From: Aliiglaciecola lipolytica E3
GTDB taxonomy: Bacteria > Pseudomonadota > Gammaproteobacteria > Enterobacterales > Alteromonadaceae
Direction of reading: 5' to 3'
Length of the DNA: 64,000 bases
Assembly (NCBI RefSeq): GCF_000314975.1
Contig: NZ_BAEN01000046.1
Coordinates: forward strand, 1-64,000
The position numbers and the translations under genes were made by a program. The notes under the pieces are model-generated. The model was given only the letters and a program-made list of their open reading frames with translations. It did no database searches and was not told the origin of the DNA. Shown here piece after piece: positions 9,286-18,675 of the stretch. Position 1 is the stretch's first letter; every line of letters begins with the position of its first letter.

Positions 9286-10752
9286 ATGAATGCTGAAAAA
9301 TTTAATCTCTTGTCCTTTACCGGCAAAATGAAAACCTTACATCTTTCCTGGATGGCCTTTTTTATCACGTTTGTGGTGTGGTTCAATATGGCACCGCTAA
9401 AAGAGGCAATTGTGGACGGCGTTGGTCTGACTCTCAGCGAATGGAAAACGTTGTTGATAATCAATGTCGCATTAACCATTCCTGCTCGCGTATTAATAGG
9501 TTCGCTTACCGATAAGTTTGGACCGAGATTAGTTTATTCAACATTGTTGGCAATATGTTCGATACCTTGTTTTGCATTTGCCCTAGCTGATAGTTTCGAG
9601 CAGTTACTCATTGCAAGATTTGCCATGGGCTGTATTGGTGCAGGTTTTGTGGTTGGAATACGCATGGTCAGTGAGTGGTTCCCACCTAAAGAGTTGGGTA
9701 CTGCAGAAGGTGTATATGGCGGCTGGGGTAATTTTGGTTCAGCAGCAGCTGCATTTTCATTGCCTACTATTGCATTATTGTTTGGCGGCGAAAACGGTTG
9801 GCGCTATGCAATTGGTATCACCGGCTGTATGAGTCTAATTTTTAGTTTCATTTACTACAAAAACACCACAGATACCCCTAAAGGTTCGACTTATTTCCGC
9901 CCTAAAAACCTCGGTGGACTTGAAGTTACCAGTGTTAAGGATTTTTATTTCCTATTGTTAATGAAAACGCCAATGTACTTGGCATTGGCACTACTCAACT
10001 GGAAGCTTTCTCCAAACGGTGTGTCGTTGTTAACAGACGAAGTTGTAGTAATTATTTATGCGGCACTTGTGGTGCTTTATGTATTTGATGTTTATAAAAC
10101 CTATCAAGTAAACAAAGATGTCTTTGTCACTCCGGTTCCGGATATTCACAAGTACGAATTTAAACAGGTGGCAGTATTAAATATTCTGTACTTCGCCACT
10201 TTTGGATCTGAATTAGCTGTGATTTCAATGCTACCGGCATTTTTTGCTGAGACCTTTTCATTGAATATGGCGACGGCAGGTTTGCTGGCTGGTATGTATG
10301 CATTCATGAACTTAATGTCTCGCCCAGGTGGCGGTTTAATCTCTGACAAATTTGGACGCAAGCCAACACTGCTAATTCTAACGGCTGGCCTAGCGCTTGG
10401 CTATTTTGCGATGAGTTTTATTGATGTAACTTGGCCTATTTGGTTAGCGGTAATTGTGGTTATGGCTTGTTCTTTCTTCGTGCAGTCAGGTGAAGGTGCT
10501 GTATTTGCAGTTGTGCCGTTGATTAAGCGTCGTTTAACCGGACAAATCGCAGGAATGACAGGGGCATATGGTAACGTCGGAGCAGTAGTGTATCTAACTA
10601 TTTATTCTCTGGTTGAAACCTCAACCTTCTTCTTGGTTATCGCGGGAACCGCGGTGTTGGGTTTTGTGGCGCTGCTGTTTATGAAAGAGCCTAGCGGTAC
10701 TATTACAGAAGTGAGAGAAGACGGTAGTGTTGAGCTGATTAACGTCACATAA
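9286..10752 (+). CDS. nitrate/nitrite MFS transporter (NarK/NasA type)
   Basis: This 488-residue inner-membrane major facilitator with about 12 transmembrane segments imports nitrate and may export nitrite. The MFS loop motif [14 protein letters not shown] is near residue 72. Two glycine-rich nitrate signature helices are visible ([14 protein letters not shown] near residue 145 and [14 protein letters not shown] near residue 425). A C-terminal MFS repeat [10 protein letters not shown] is also present. It opens the assimilation cluster and sits 35 bp before the PP2C-kinase gene, the same order as in Pseudomonas aeruginosa nasA-PA1782-nirBD. Expression is probably set by the sigma-54 promoter and ANTAR leader upstream. 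Confidence 0.93.
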   Translation: MNAEKFNLLSFTGKMKTLHLSWMAFFITFVVWFNMAPLKEAIVDGVGLTLSEWKTLLIINVALTIPARVLIGSLTDKFGPRLVYSTLLAICSIPCFAFALADSFEQLLIARFAMGCIGAGFVVGIRMVSEWFPPKELGTAEGVYGGWGNFGSAAAAFSLPTIALLFGGENGWRYAIGITGCMSLIFSFIYYKNTTDTPKGSTYFRPKNLGGLEVTSVKDFYFLLLMKTPMYLALALLNWKLSPNGVSLLTDEVVVIIYAALVVLYVFDVYKTYQVNKDVFVTPVPDIHKYEFKQVAVLNILYFATFGSELAVISMLPAFFAETFSLNMATAGLLAGMYAFMNLMSRPGGGLISDKFGRKPTLLILTAGLALGYFAMSFIDVTWPIWLAVIVVMACSFFVQSGEGAVFAVVPLIKRRLTGQIAGMTGAYGNVGAVVYLTIYSLVETSTFFLVIAGTAVLGFVALLFMKEPSGTITEVREDGSVELINVT

Positions 10753-10787
10753 TATGTATAACCTATTTTTTATTCAGGTATTTTAAC

Positions 10788-12515
10788 TTGGAAAAACTTC
10801 ACCTCGAATTTGGTGGCTATTCAACGGCAGGCGTTAAAGATGAAAATCAAGACGCTTTTGCCGCCTGGTTACCAAAAGGCGGGCAATTGTCGAGTAAAGG
10901 GGCCGTAGCGACAATTGCTGATGGTGTGAGTTCATGCAGCAAAGCCAAAGAAGCTGCAATCACATGTGCTACTAACTTTATCCAAGACTACAGCCAAACT
11001 CCCGAAACCTGGACGGTGAAACGTGCGGCTACACGAGTACTACAGGGATTAAATCGCTGGTGTGCAGGTCAACATGAATATGCGCTAGGTGGTCATAGTC
11101 AAATGGTAACCACCTTTAGTGCACTGATATTCAAATCAACCACTTCATTTTTATTTCATGCCGGCGACAGTAGAATTTGTCGTTTACAAAATGGCGATTT
11201 TGAACAGCTCTCAACCGATCATCATGCGCGATTTGGCAATAAAAAAGTCCTCAGCCGCGCGATCGGAATCGAAGCAAATTTAGAAGTGGACTTTTGCTCG
11301 TTTGAGCTAGCTAAAAACGATTTGTATATTTTAACCACCGACGGCGTACATGAGTTTATTGGCGCAAAACAAATCCAACAAATGCTACTGAACTGGTTAG
11401 AGAATCCAACACAATCATTGGAGAGCTTGGCCAAAAATATCGTCGAGAAGGCTTTGGCCGCAGGAAGTGACGATAATTTGAGTTGTTTACTTGTTCACGT
11501 CACTCAACTTCCTCAGGCAGATGTCAACGAATACCACCGTCAACTCACCCGATTGGCAATGCCCCCAGCACTACAAGAAGGCATGAAGCTAGAAGGATAT
11601 CGTGTCCTTGAACAAATATTTAATGGCACACGAAGCAGCTTGTACAAAGTCATAAAAGAAGACACACAGGAACTTTTTTGTTTAAAGACGCCTTCTCAAT
11701 ATTTCGTTGATGATCCTGTTTATTTAGATGGATTTTTACGCGAAGAATGGATAGGTCAAAAATTAAAACACACGAACATAATGCGTATTACTCCGAGGTT
11801 AGATAATGCCAAGTTTATGTATCACGTGTGTGAATATATTGAAGGACAAACCCTTCGTCAGTGGATGTTGGATAACCCTCAACCTTCAATTCTCGAAGTT
11901 CGTAGCATCTTGAAACAGTTAGTCGCGGCGCTTCGAGTGTTCCAAAGACAAGATATGGTGCATCGAGATATCAAACCAGAAAATGTAATGATAACCAAAT
12001 CTGGCGAAGTAAAACTGATTGATTTTGGAACTGTTTTTGTAGGCGCAATGGCTGAAACTCAGCCATTGTTGGAGGAACATGTGCCGGTGGGATCGGTAAA
12101 TTACGTAGCACCAGAATATTTACTTAAAAATCAGTTTGATTTCCGTTCAGACTTATTTTCAGTGGCTGTTGTTTGTTATGAAATGCTAACCGGCGCATTA
12201 CCCTTTAAAAATTACGATACACAAAACCCATCATCAATGAATGTCGAAAATTGGCAATATATATCGATTAGAAAACGCAGGCAGGAACTGCCACAGTGGC
12301 TAGATATCGCATTGGCCAAAGGTCTGGCGATTAATCCTGACTTGCGGTATCAGGCATTTTCAGAATTTTTAATGGATGTGACTAAACCTAATACGGCAAT
12401 GTTAAATCAAATTGAACATCGACCTTTGATTCAACGTCACCCACTGACGCTTTTCAAAATAATTGCAGGAATCGAATTCCTTATCATTATTTGGTTAATC
12501 ATCAGCAGTGGGTAG
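10788..12515 (+). CDS. PP2C phosphatase - Ser/Thr kinase fusion protein
   Basis: This 575-residue protein joins two opposing enzymes. Residues 1-240 form a PP2C phosphatase domain with the metal-site motifs DENQDAF, ADGVSS, HAGDSR, TTDGVHEF and SDDN. Residues 270-530 form a Hanks-type kinase with the ATP lysine near K300, HRDIKPEN at 392-399 and DFG at 412-414. The last 25 residues are a hydrophobic anchor ending in IISSG, so the kinase probably faces the cytoplasm from the inner membrane. The start is TTG at 10788, 35 bp after the transporter. Related fusions sit in the same place in other nitrate clusters, but the target is unknown to me. Confidence 0.9.
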   Translation: MEKLHLEFGGYSTAGVKDENQDAFAAWLPKGGQLSSKGAVATIADGVSSCSKAKEAAITCATNFIQDYSQTPETWTVKRAATRVLQGLNRWCAGQHEYALGGHSQMVTTFSALIFKSTTSFLFHAGDSRICRLQNGDFEQLSTDHHARFGNKKVLSRAIGIEANLEVDFCSFELAKNDLYILTTDGVHEFIGAKQIQQMLLNWLENPTQSLESLAKNIVEKALAAGSDDNLSCLLVHVTQLPQADVNEYHRQLTRLAMPPALQEGMKLEGYRVLEQIFNGTRSSLYKVIKEDTQELFCLKTPSQYFVDDPVYLDGFLREEWIGQKLKHTNIMRITPRLDNAKFMYHVCEYIEGQTLRQWMLDNPQPSILEVRSILKQLVAALRVFQRQDMVHRDIKPENVMITKSGEVKLIDFGTVFVGAMAETQPLLEEHVPVGSVNYVAPEYLLKNQFDFRSDLFSVAVVCYEMLTGALPFKNYDTQNPSSMNVENWQYISIRKRRQELPQWLDIALAKGLAINPDLRYQAFSEFLMDVTKPNTAMLNQIEHRPLIQRHPLTLFKIIAGIEFLIIIWLIISSG

Positions 12516-12630
12516 TTCAAAAAGACATTGCCCCATAATAGTTAAAAAATGCACCATTACATAGCAGCCCAAGAGCGTGGATAAATTGCGAAATTAATTA
12601 ACTTATTGATATTTAAAGAGTTGGTGGTTT

Positions 12631-12646
12631 TGGCGCAAAAAATGCT
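12631..12646 (+). promoter_or_regulatory. candidate sigma-54 promoter of nirB
   Basis: TGGCGCAAAAAATGCT keeps the GG-N10-GC spacing with good -24 (TGGCGC) and -12 (ATGCT) boxes. A TGCACCA half-site of the NtrC consensus lies 81 bp upstream at 12550-12556. The predicted transcript start is near 12657, giving a leader that carries the attenuator at 12706-12781. Confidence 0.65.
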
Positions 12647-12705
12647 TCATGTTATTCAAGAGATAGACAAAAACATTGTTGATTGAGTCTATTAACCAAA
12701 TTCAA

Positions 12706-12781
12706 TAGTTAGCCATGGCGGTTAGCTATACCCGGCAACGAAGCCCGCAGTATCTGTTTTTCAGATGCTGCGGGCTTTTTT
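12706..12781 (+). promoter_or_regulatory. ANTAR-type attenuator leader before nirB
   Basis: P1 is an imperfect stem between 12706-12714 and 12720-12728 with a loop containing ATGG (A1 and G4). P2 is GGC-AACGAA-GCC at 12734-12745, with the hexaloop rule A1/G4 met. The 3' arm of P2 is shared with a strong terminator, GCCCGCAGTATCTG (12743-12756) pairing with CAGATGCTGCGGGC (12762-12775), followed by six T. P2 and terminator cannot form together. This is the expected target of NasT for nirB-nirD-nasA. Confidence 0.82.
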
Positions 12782-12813
12782 CGTTTCTGGGGTTATTAAA
12801 TCAGAGGCACATT

Positions 12814-15414
12814 ATGACCACAAATGAACATTTAACTCGCATTGTTATCGTCGGAAACGGGATGGTAGGTCACCATTTTGTTGAGCAACTCATTCAGCAA
12901 AGCAACGAAGTGTACGGCAAAAACCAATTTCATATTACCGTGCTTTCTGCAGAGCCAAGATTAGCCTACGATCGTGTTCATTTATCAGAATATTTTTCTG
13001 GCAAAACTGCAGATGAATTATCGCTAACCAGTGCTGAGCACTATCAAGAACTAGGCGTTGACTTTCAGGTTAATGCTCGAGTTGATCAAATAGACAAGCA
13101 AGCCAAAATGGTCACCATTGAAAGTGGTGCTGTATTTGAGTATGACAAGCTTATTCTTGCCACTGGCTCGTTTCCTTTTGTTCCGCCAATTCCGGGTAAT
13201 GATCAACCTCATTGTTTGGTGTACAGAACAATTGAAGATTTGGAAGCAATCAGTGCTTCGGCCAAAGTGAGTAAAGTTGGTGTTGTCGTCGGTGGCGGAC
13301 TACTTGGTCTTGAAGCTGCCAATGCGCTTAAAGAAGCAGGATTAAAAACGCATGTCGTTGAATTTGCTCCGCAGCTTATGGCTGTGCAAGTGGACGTCAG
13401 TGGTGGTCGCGTACTTAAAGATAAAATTGAAGAACTGGGCGTCGAAGTGCACACCCAAAAAGCCACACAAAGTATAGAAGCGGGTGAAAATAGCCGTTAC
13501 AAAATGGTTTTCGCGGATGGTGAAATACTTGAAACTGATATGATCCTATTCTCTGCGGGTATTCGTCCTCAAGACAAACTGGCTCGTGAGTTTGGCATTG
13601 TCATTGGCGAGCGAGGCGGTATTGTCGTTAATGACCATTGTCTTACTAGTGATCCAGATATTTACGCCATCGGTGAGTGCGCACTTTGGAACAACTTTAT
13701 TTTTGGTCTTGTTGCGCCTGGATATACTATGGCTCGTGCAGCGGCTAGCAATATTGTTGGTGGAGACGTGGTCTTTGAAGGTGCTGACATGAGCACCAAA
13801 TTAAAATTGATGGGCGTAGAAGTGGGCTCAATTGGTGATGCACACGCCAGAGAACATGGCGCGCAAACCTACACCTATGAAGACCAAGTTGCGGGTGTCT
13901 ACAAAAAAATAGTGATTAATGCAGAAACCAATAAACTGACAGGTGCTGTATTGGTAGGTGACACCGGTGATTACGATACCCTGTTACAATATGCATTAAA
14001 TGAAATCGACCTACCAGAATTCCCTGAAAGCTTGATTTTACCTTCGTTTGGTGACGCTGCACCTACTTTAGGTGCCGACGCATTGCCTGAAACGGCAATG
14101 ATTTGTTCCTGCCACAATGTGACCAAAGGAGACATTATTGCGAGCCTAGATGGTGGTGCTTGTGATTTAGCTGAGATTAAGTCCTGTACAAAGGCGAGTA
14201 CCGGGTGTGGTGGTTGTGCAGCGTTACTCAAATCAGTCACTGATAGCGAACTTGAAAAACGTGGTGTAGAAGTTAAAAAAGATATATGTGAGCACTTTGC
14301 TTATTCACGCCAAGAGCTGTATCACATGGTTCAGATTGGTCAGATTAAAACTTTCGACGAATTATTATCTAAACATGGAAGTGGAATTGGTTGTGAGGTT
14401 TGTAAACCTGCTGCGGCATCAATATTAGCTTCTATCTGGAATGACTTTGTTCTTGAAAAGCCGCATGTGACATTACAAGACACCAACGACACCTACTTAG
14501 CTAACATGCAAAAAAATGGTACATATTCCGTTGTTCCGCGAATTGCTGGTGGCGAAATAACCCCAGACAAACTGATCGTTCTGGGTCAAGTGGCTAAAAA
14601 ATACAACTTATACACTAAAGTTACTGGCGGACAGCGTATCGATTTATTTGGTGCTCGCGTCGAACAGCTTCCATTAATTTGGGAAGAGTTGATTGAGGCC
14701 GGTTTCGAAACGGGCCACGCATATGCTAAATCATTAAGAACCGTTAAATCTTGTGTAGGAAGCACTTGGTGCCGCTATGGTGTGCAGGATTCAGTTGGTC
14801 AAGCTATCGACTTAGAGAATCGCTATAAAGGACTCCGCTCCCCACATAAATTAAAATTTGCAGTGTCAGGTTGTACTCGCGAATGTGCAGAAGCGCAAAG
14901 TAAAGACATTGGTGTTATCGCTACTGAAAACGGTTGGAACCTTTATGTTTGTGGAAACGGTGGAATGAAGCCTCGTCATGCAGACTTATTTGCAACTGAT
15001 TTAGATACTGAAACCTTAGTAAAATATATAGATCGTGTGTTGATGTTTTACGTACGTACCGCCGACAGATTACAGCGTACATCGGTGTGGATGGAAAACA
15101 TGGAAGGCGGTTTAGATTATTTAAAAGATGTGGTCATTAATGATTCATTAGGTCTAGGTGCTGAGCTTGAACAACAAATGCAGCACGTAGTTGATACATA
15201 CCAATGTGAATGGAAAACCGCCGTCACTTCTGAACAATCACGCAAGCGTTTCCGTCAATTTGTTAACAGTGAAAAATCAGACGCTAATATTATTTTTGTA
15301 GAAGAGCGTGATCAAATTCGTCCGGCAACGGAAATTGAAATTGATCAAATTTTAGGTGTAAAGAAACCAGTGAAAGCTGCAGCCACATCAATCAATATCG
15401 TTGAAGTTGAATAA
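12814..15414 (+). CDS. nirB: assimilatory nitrite reductase [NAD(P)H], large subunit
   Basis: The 866-residue cytoplasmic enzyme reduces nitrite to ammonium. Domains in order are an FAD/NAD(P) pyridine nucleotide reductase part (VIVGNGMVGHHF near residue 10, VVVGGGLLGLEAANAL near 160), a BFD-like [2Fe-2S] domain (ICSCHNV ... CTKASTGCGGC), and the siroheme/[4Fe-4S] half with cysteines C647, C653, C687 and C691. The ATG at 12814 has an AGAGG ribosome site 6 nt upstream. A longer frame from 12715 runs through the terminator hairpin and is rejected. nirD follows after a 12-nt gap. Confidence 0.96.
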   Translation: MTTNEHLTRIVIVGNGMVGHHFVEQLIQQSNEVYGKNQFHITVLSAEPRLAYDRVHLSEYFSGKTADELSLTSAEHYQELGVDFQVNARVDQIDKQAKMVTIESGAVFEYDKLILATGSFPFVPPIPGNDQPHCLVYRTIEDLEAISASAKVSKVGVVVGGGLLGLEAANALKEAGLKTHVVEFAPQLMAVQVDVSGGRVLKDKIEELGVEVHTQKATQSIEAGENSRYKMVFADGEILETDMILFSAGIRPQDKLAREFGIVIGERGGIVVNDHCLTSDPDIYAIGECALWNNFIFGLVAPGYTMARAAASNIVGGDVVFEGADMSTKLKLMGVEVGSIGDAHAREHGAQTYTYEDQVAGVYKKIVINAETNKLTGAVLVGDTGDYDTLLQYALNEIDLPEFPESLILPSFGDAAPTLGADALPETAMICSCHNVTKGDIIASLDGGACDLAEIKSCTKASTGCGGCAALLKSVTDSELEKRGVEVKKDICEHFAYSRQELYHMVQIGQIKTFDELLSKHGSGIGCEVCKPAAASILASIWNDFVLEKPHVTLQDTNDTYLANMQKNGTYSVVPRIAGGEITPDKLIVLGQVAKKYNLYTKVTGGQRIDLFGARVEQLPLIWEELIEAGFETGHAYAKSLRTVKSCVGSTWCRYGVQDSVGQAIDLENRYKGLRSPHKLKFAVSGCTRECAEAQSKDIGVIATENGWNLYVCGNGGMKPRHADLFATDLDTETLVKYIDRVLMFYVRTADRLQRTSVWMENMEGGLDYLKDVVINDSLGLGAELEQQMQHVVDTYQCEWKTAVTSEQSRKRFRQFVNSEKSDANIIFVEERDQIRPATEIEIDQILGVKKPVKAAATSINIVEVE

Positions 15415-15426
15415 GGAGTTATGAAC

Positions 15427-15768
15427 ATGAGTGAGAATTGGATTAACGTTTGTACCTCTAGTGATTTGGTAGACAATTCTGGTATTTGTGCGCTTGTAAA
15501 TGATGAGCAAATCGCATTATTTAAAATTTGTCAGGGTGAAGAACAGTTTATTTACGCGGTGAGTAATTGGGATCCGATTGGTAAAGCGAACGTGTTATAT
15601 CGCGGCTTAGTAGGTTCAATTATGGATGAACATTTCGTTGCCTCTCCGTTATATAAACAGCGTTTTAAATTGAGTTCAGGCGAATGTGTGGATGATGATT
15701 CAGTCAAAATTACTGTTTATCCAGCGCGTATTACAGATCAACAAGTTCAACTACAAATAGTAAGCTAA
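15427..15768 (+). CDS. nirD: assimilatory nitrite reductase, small subunit
   Basis: This 113-residue protein is the Rieske-like small subunit that partners NirB. It matches NirD in length and features: NWINVCTSSDL at the start, NDEQIALFKI, the AVSNWDPIG segment, and a GECVDDDSVKITVYPARI end. Like other NirD proteins it lacks the Rieske cluster ligands. The ATG at 15427 is 8 nt from the AGGAG at 15414-15418; the ATG at 15421 is only 2 nt away and less likely. It lies between nirB and the nitrate reductase gene in one transcript. Confidence 0.92.
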   Translation: MSENWINVCTSSDLVDNSGICALVNDEQIALFKICQGEEQFIYAVSNWDPIGKANVLYRGLVGSIMDEHFVASPLYKQRFKLSSGECVDDDSVKITVYPARITDQQVQLQIVS

Positions 15769-18591
15769 ATGAGTGAACAAACTTTACTAAGTCTAACTGC
15801 TACGGATGCTGAAAAAGCAACGAGTCCATGTGGATTGTCGCCACAACTTGCGAAAACCACATGTCCGTATTGCGGTGTGGGTTGTGGTGTCGATATTCGT
15901 GTAGAAACTGACGACATTAGCAAAGAGCGCAATTTAACTCAGTTAAAGGGAACAGCAGATCATCCTGCGAATTTAGGCCGTTTGTGTGTAAAAGGTAGCA
16001 AGCTTCTAGAGACCAATAGTTTAGATGGTCGTTTGCTGAATCCGACAATAAACAATCGAACTGTTTCATGGCAAGAAGCAACACAACACGTTGCGACAAA
16101 GTTTAAACAAATTATCGAGCAATACGGTCCTGGATCAGTCGCCTTCTATGTATCTGGACAGCTTTTGACTGAAGATTACTATGTCGCCAACAAACTCATG
16201 AAAGGCTACATTGGTACTGCAAATATTGATACCAACTCGCGATTGTGTATGTCCTCTGCGGTATCTGCCTATAAACGGGCGTTTGGTGCCGATGCCGTGC
16301 CTTGCAATTATGAAGACTTAGAATGTGCTGATCTCATCGTTTTTATTGGTTCAAATGCAGCTTGGACTCACCCTGTATTATTTCAACGAATAGAGCAGGC
16401 TAAAAAACGTAATCCTGACATTAAAATTGTATTGATTGACCCTAGGCAAACAGGGACGGGAGAGCTAGCAGATTTACATCTAGCGATTAAGTCTGGAACC
16501 GACACTGCGTTGTTCAATGGGTTACTCCAGTATCTTAAACAACAAGATAGTCTTGATCAGCAGTTTATCGAAGCTAGCACGCAAGGCTTTGATGCTGCAT
16601 TGGAAAATGCAAAAGAATGGTCAGTAGAGCGCGTTTCCGAATTTTGTGATATTCCGCAAGAAGATGTTGAGGCATTTTACTCCTTATATGCTAAGTCGCA
16701 GCGCACTGTGTCCGCATATACGATGGGGGTGAATCAGTCTAGCTCGGGCACTGATAAAGCTAATAGTATAATCAATTGTCATTTAGCAACGGGCAAAATC
16801 GGAAAAGAAGGTTGTGGACCTTTTTCGTTAACCGGTCAACCTAATGCAATGGGCGGTAGAGAAGTGGGTGGTCTGGCAAACATGCTGGCTGCGCATATGG
16901 ATATTGATAACCCTGAGCATCGAGCGCTAGTTCAGTCGTATTGGCAGTCACCGGCGATACCATCTCAAACAGGCCTGAAAGCGGTCGATATGTTTGATGA
17001 AATTCAGCAAGGCAAAATCAAAGCTATTTGGATAATGGCTACGAATCCTGTGGTAAGCATGCCTAACCGCGGGAAGATAGAAAGCGCCCTGAAAAAATGT
17101 GAGTTTGTCGTGGTCTCCGATTGTGTAGCAAAAAACGACACGCTTGCGTTAGCTGATGTGGCATTACCGGCGACAGGATGGTCTGAAAAAAATGGCACAG
17201 TAACGAATTCTGAAAGACGAATATCGAGGCAGCGAGGCATCTTACCCCCACCAGGTCAGACAAAACATGACTGGCAAATAATTTGTGATGTAGCGAAAGC
17301 GATGGGGTATGAAAAAGGCTTTAATTACCTACATCCAGCGGAAATATTTCGCGAACATGCAGGGTTAACTGGATTTAAAAATACGGGTGATAGAGCGCTT
17401 GATTTATCTACTTTGCAGAGCTTGAGCGATGAAGAATACAATAATTTTAAGCCCGTTCAATGGCCGCTCAATGCGCAAAACCCAAAAGGTACTGCGCGAC
17501 TTTTTACAGACGGTAAATTTTATACCGCATCTGAAAAAGCACACTTCATTGTGACACAACCTAAAGCGCCTGAAATTGTTGTGTCTAGTGAGTTTCCATT
17601 TGTACTTAACAGTGGCCGCATCAGAGACCAATGGCACACCATGACTCGTACCGGAAAAACGGCAGAGTTGACGGGACACATTGATCGTGCATTTTTACAT
17701 ATGCATCCGCTAGATGCCGAGCGTCAGGGAATATGTGAAGGTGATTTCGTAGAGTTAATGTCCAGCAGTTCTGAAATGCACAATGACACAAGGACTGGTT
17801 CAAAAGTGATAATGCCTGTTAAGCTACAAACTCAGCAACGTCGTGGAGAATTGTTTGCGCCAATTCACTGGAGTGCGACCAACTCATCGTCTTCGGCAAT
17901 AGCGCGTTTATATTCAGATGCTAAAGACCCGTTGTCTGGGCAACCAGAGCTTAAACACACCCCAGTGAAGGTGGAGTTATGTAATTTCGCTCATCATGGC
18001 CAACTTTTTATTCGTGGTTCTGTTCCACATCACTTATTAAATCGACTAGCGGGCTATTGGAGCAGCGTACCCATTGAAGAGGGTAACTTAGTTTATTTTG
18101 CTAGCGATAATGAAATTTTGGTATCTGAATTGCACATGAATTTCCCATTGTATACAGAATGGTTTTCATCCCAACATTCGAATGAATTAGGTAACGAGAG
18201 AAACGTATTTGCACTTCGAGAAGGACGTTTTGATCTGGCAATTTTCCTCGGTTCGATTGCGCCCAAAATGGATGTGAATTGGATCAATAGTTTATTCAAA
18301 CAAACTGATTTGCTGGATGAACAAAAGTCCGCTTTATTAAGAGCAATGCCTGACCCCGCGTTTGCTCAAGGCAGGCTAATTTGTAGCTGCTTCAAAGTTG
18401 GCGAGAACACCATAGTTGATGCAATCAAGCAGGGCTGTAGTTCAGTGGATAAACTAGGGGAAAAGCTAAAGTGCGGCACCAACTGTGGCTCATGTAAGAC
18501 GGAATTGAAACAACTCGTAAGCAGTCATAGCGTTAATGAGTCTGTTACAATATTGGATGCAGAACTTAATCCGCTGAAAACGGGTACGTAA
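15769..18591 (+). CDS. nasA: assimilatory nitrate reductase, molybdopterin catalytic subunit
   Basis: The 940-residue enzyme reduces nitrate to nitrite. An N-terminal [4Fe-4S] site uses C32, C35, C39 and C73 (CPYCGVGCGV and RLCVKG). The molybdopterin oxidoreductase domain follows, including LTGQPNAMGGREVGGL, and then the molydopterin dinucleotide-binding domain (NSGRIRDQWHTMTRTGKT). A C-terminal BFD-like [2Fe-2S] domain (ICSCFKVGENTI ... CGTNCGSCK) probably takes electrons in, as in Klebsiella NasA; no separate reductase partner gene is nearby. The ATG follows the nirD stop directly (TAAATG). The Pseudomonas equivalent is called nasC. Confidence 0.94.
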   Translation: MSEQTLLSLTATDAEKATSPCGLSPQLAKTTCPYCGVGCGVDIRVETDDISKERNLTQLKGTADHPANLGRLCVKGSKLLETNSLDGRLLNPTINNRTVSWQEATQHVATKFKQIIEQYGPGSVAFYVSGQLLTEDYYVANKLMKGYIGTANIDTNSRLCMSSAVSAYKRAFGADAVPCNYEDLECADLIVFIGSNAAWTHPVLFQRIEQAKKRNPDIKIVLIDPRQTGTGELADLHLAIKSGTDTALFNGLLQYLKQQDSLDQQFIEASTQGFDAALENAKEWSVERVSEFCDIPQEDVEAFYSLYAKSQRTVSAYTMGVNQSSSGTDKANSIINCHLATGKIGKEGCGPFSLTGQPNAMGGREVGGLANMLAAHMDIDNPEHRALVQSYWQSPAIPSQTGLKAVDMFDEIQQGKIKAIWIMATNPVVSMPNRGKIESALKKCEFVVVSDCVAKNDTLALADVALPATGWSEKNGTVTNSERRISRQRGILPPPGQTKHDWQIICDVAKAMGYEKGFNYLHPAEIFREHAGLTGFKNTGDRALDLSTLQSLSDEEYNNFKPVQWPLNAQNPKGTARLFTDGKFYTASEKAHFIVTQPKAPEIVVSSEFPFVLNSGRIRDQWHTMTRTGKTAELTGHIDRAFLHMHPLDAERQGICEGDFVELMSSSSEMHNDTRTGSKVIMPVKLQTQQRRGELFAPIHWSATNSSSSAIARLYSDAKDPLSGQPELKHTPVKVELCNFAHHGQLFIRGSVPHHLLNRLAGYWSSVPIEEGNLVYFASDNEILVSELHMNFPLYTEWFSSQHSNELGNERNVFALREGRFDLAIFLGSIAPKMDVNWINSLFKQTDLLDEQKSALLRAMPDPAFAQGRLICSCFKVGENTIVDAIKQGCSSVDKLGEKLKCGTNCGSCKTELKQLVSSHSVNESVTILDAELNPLKTGT

Positions 18592-18675
18592 AAAAGTATG
18601 TATTGATGGTGATTCAGGATAAGCTTCCATCTTTATGAATACTCGCAAAAAACTATTTAGGTGCAGTTAGCTAAT

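Noticed and set aside
12715-12813. N-terminal extension of nirB reading through the leader
   Set aside because: It would translate the attenuator hairpin. The ATG at 12814 with its own ribosome site matches NirB.
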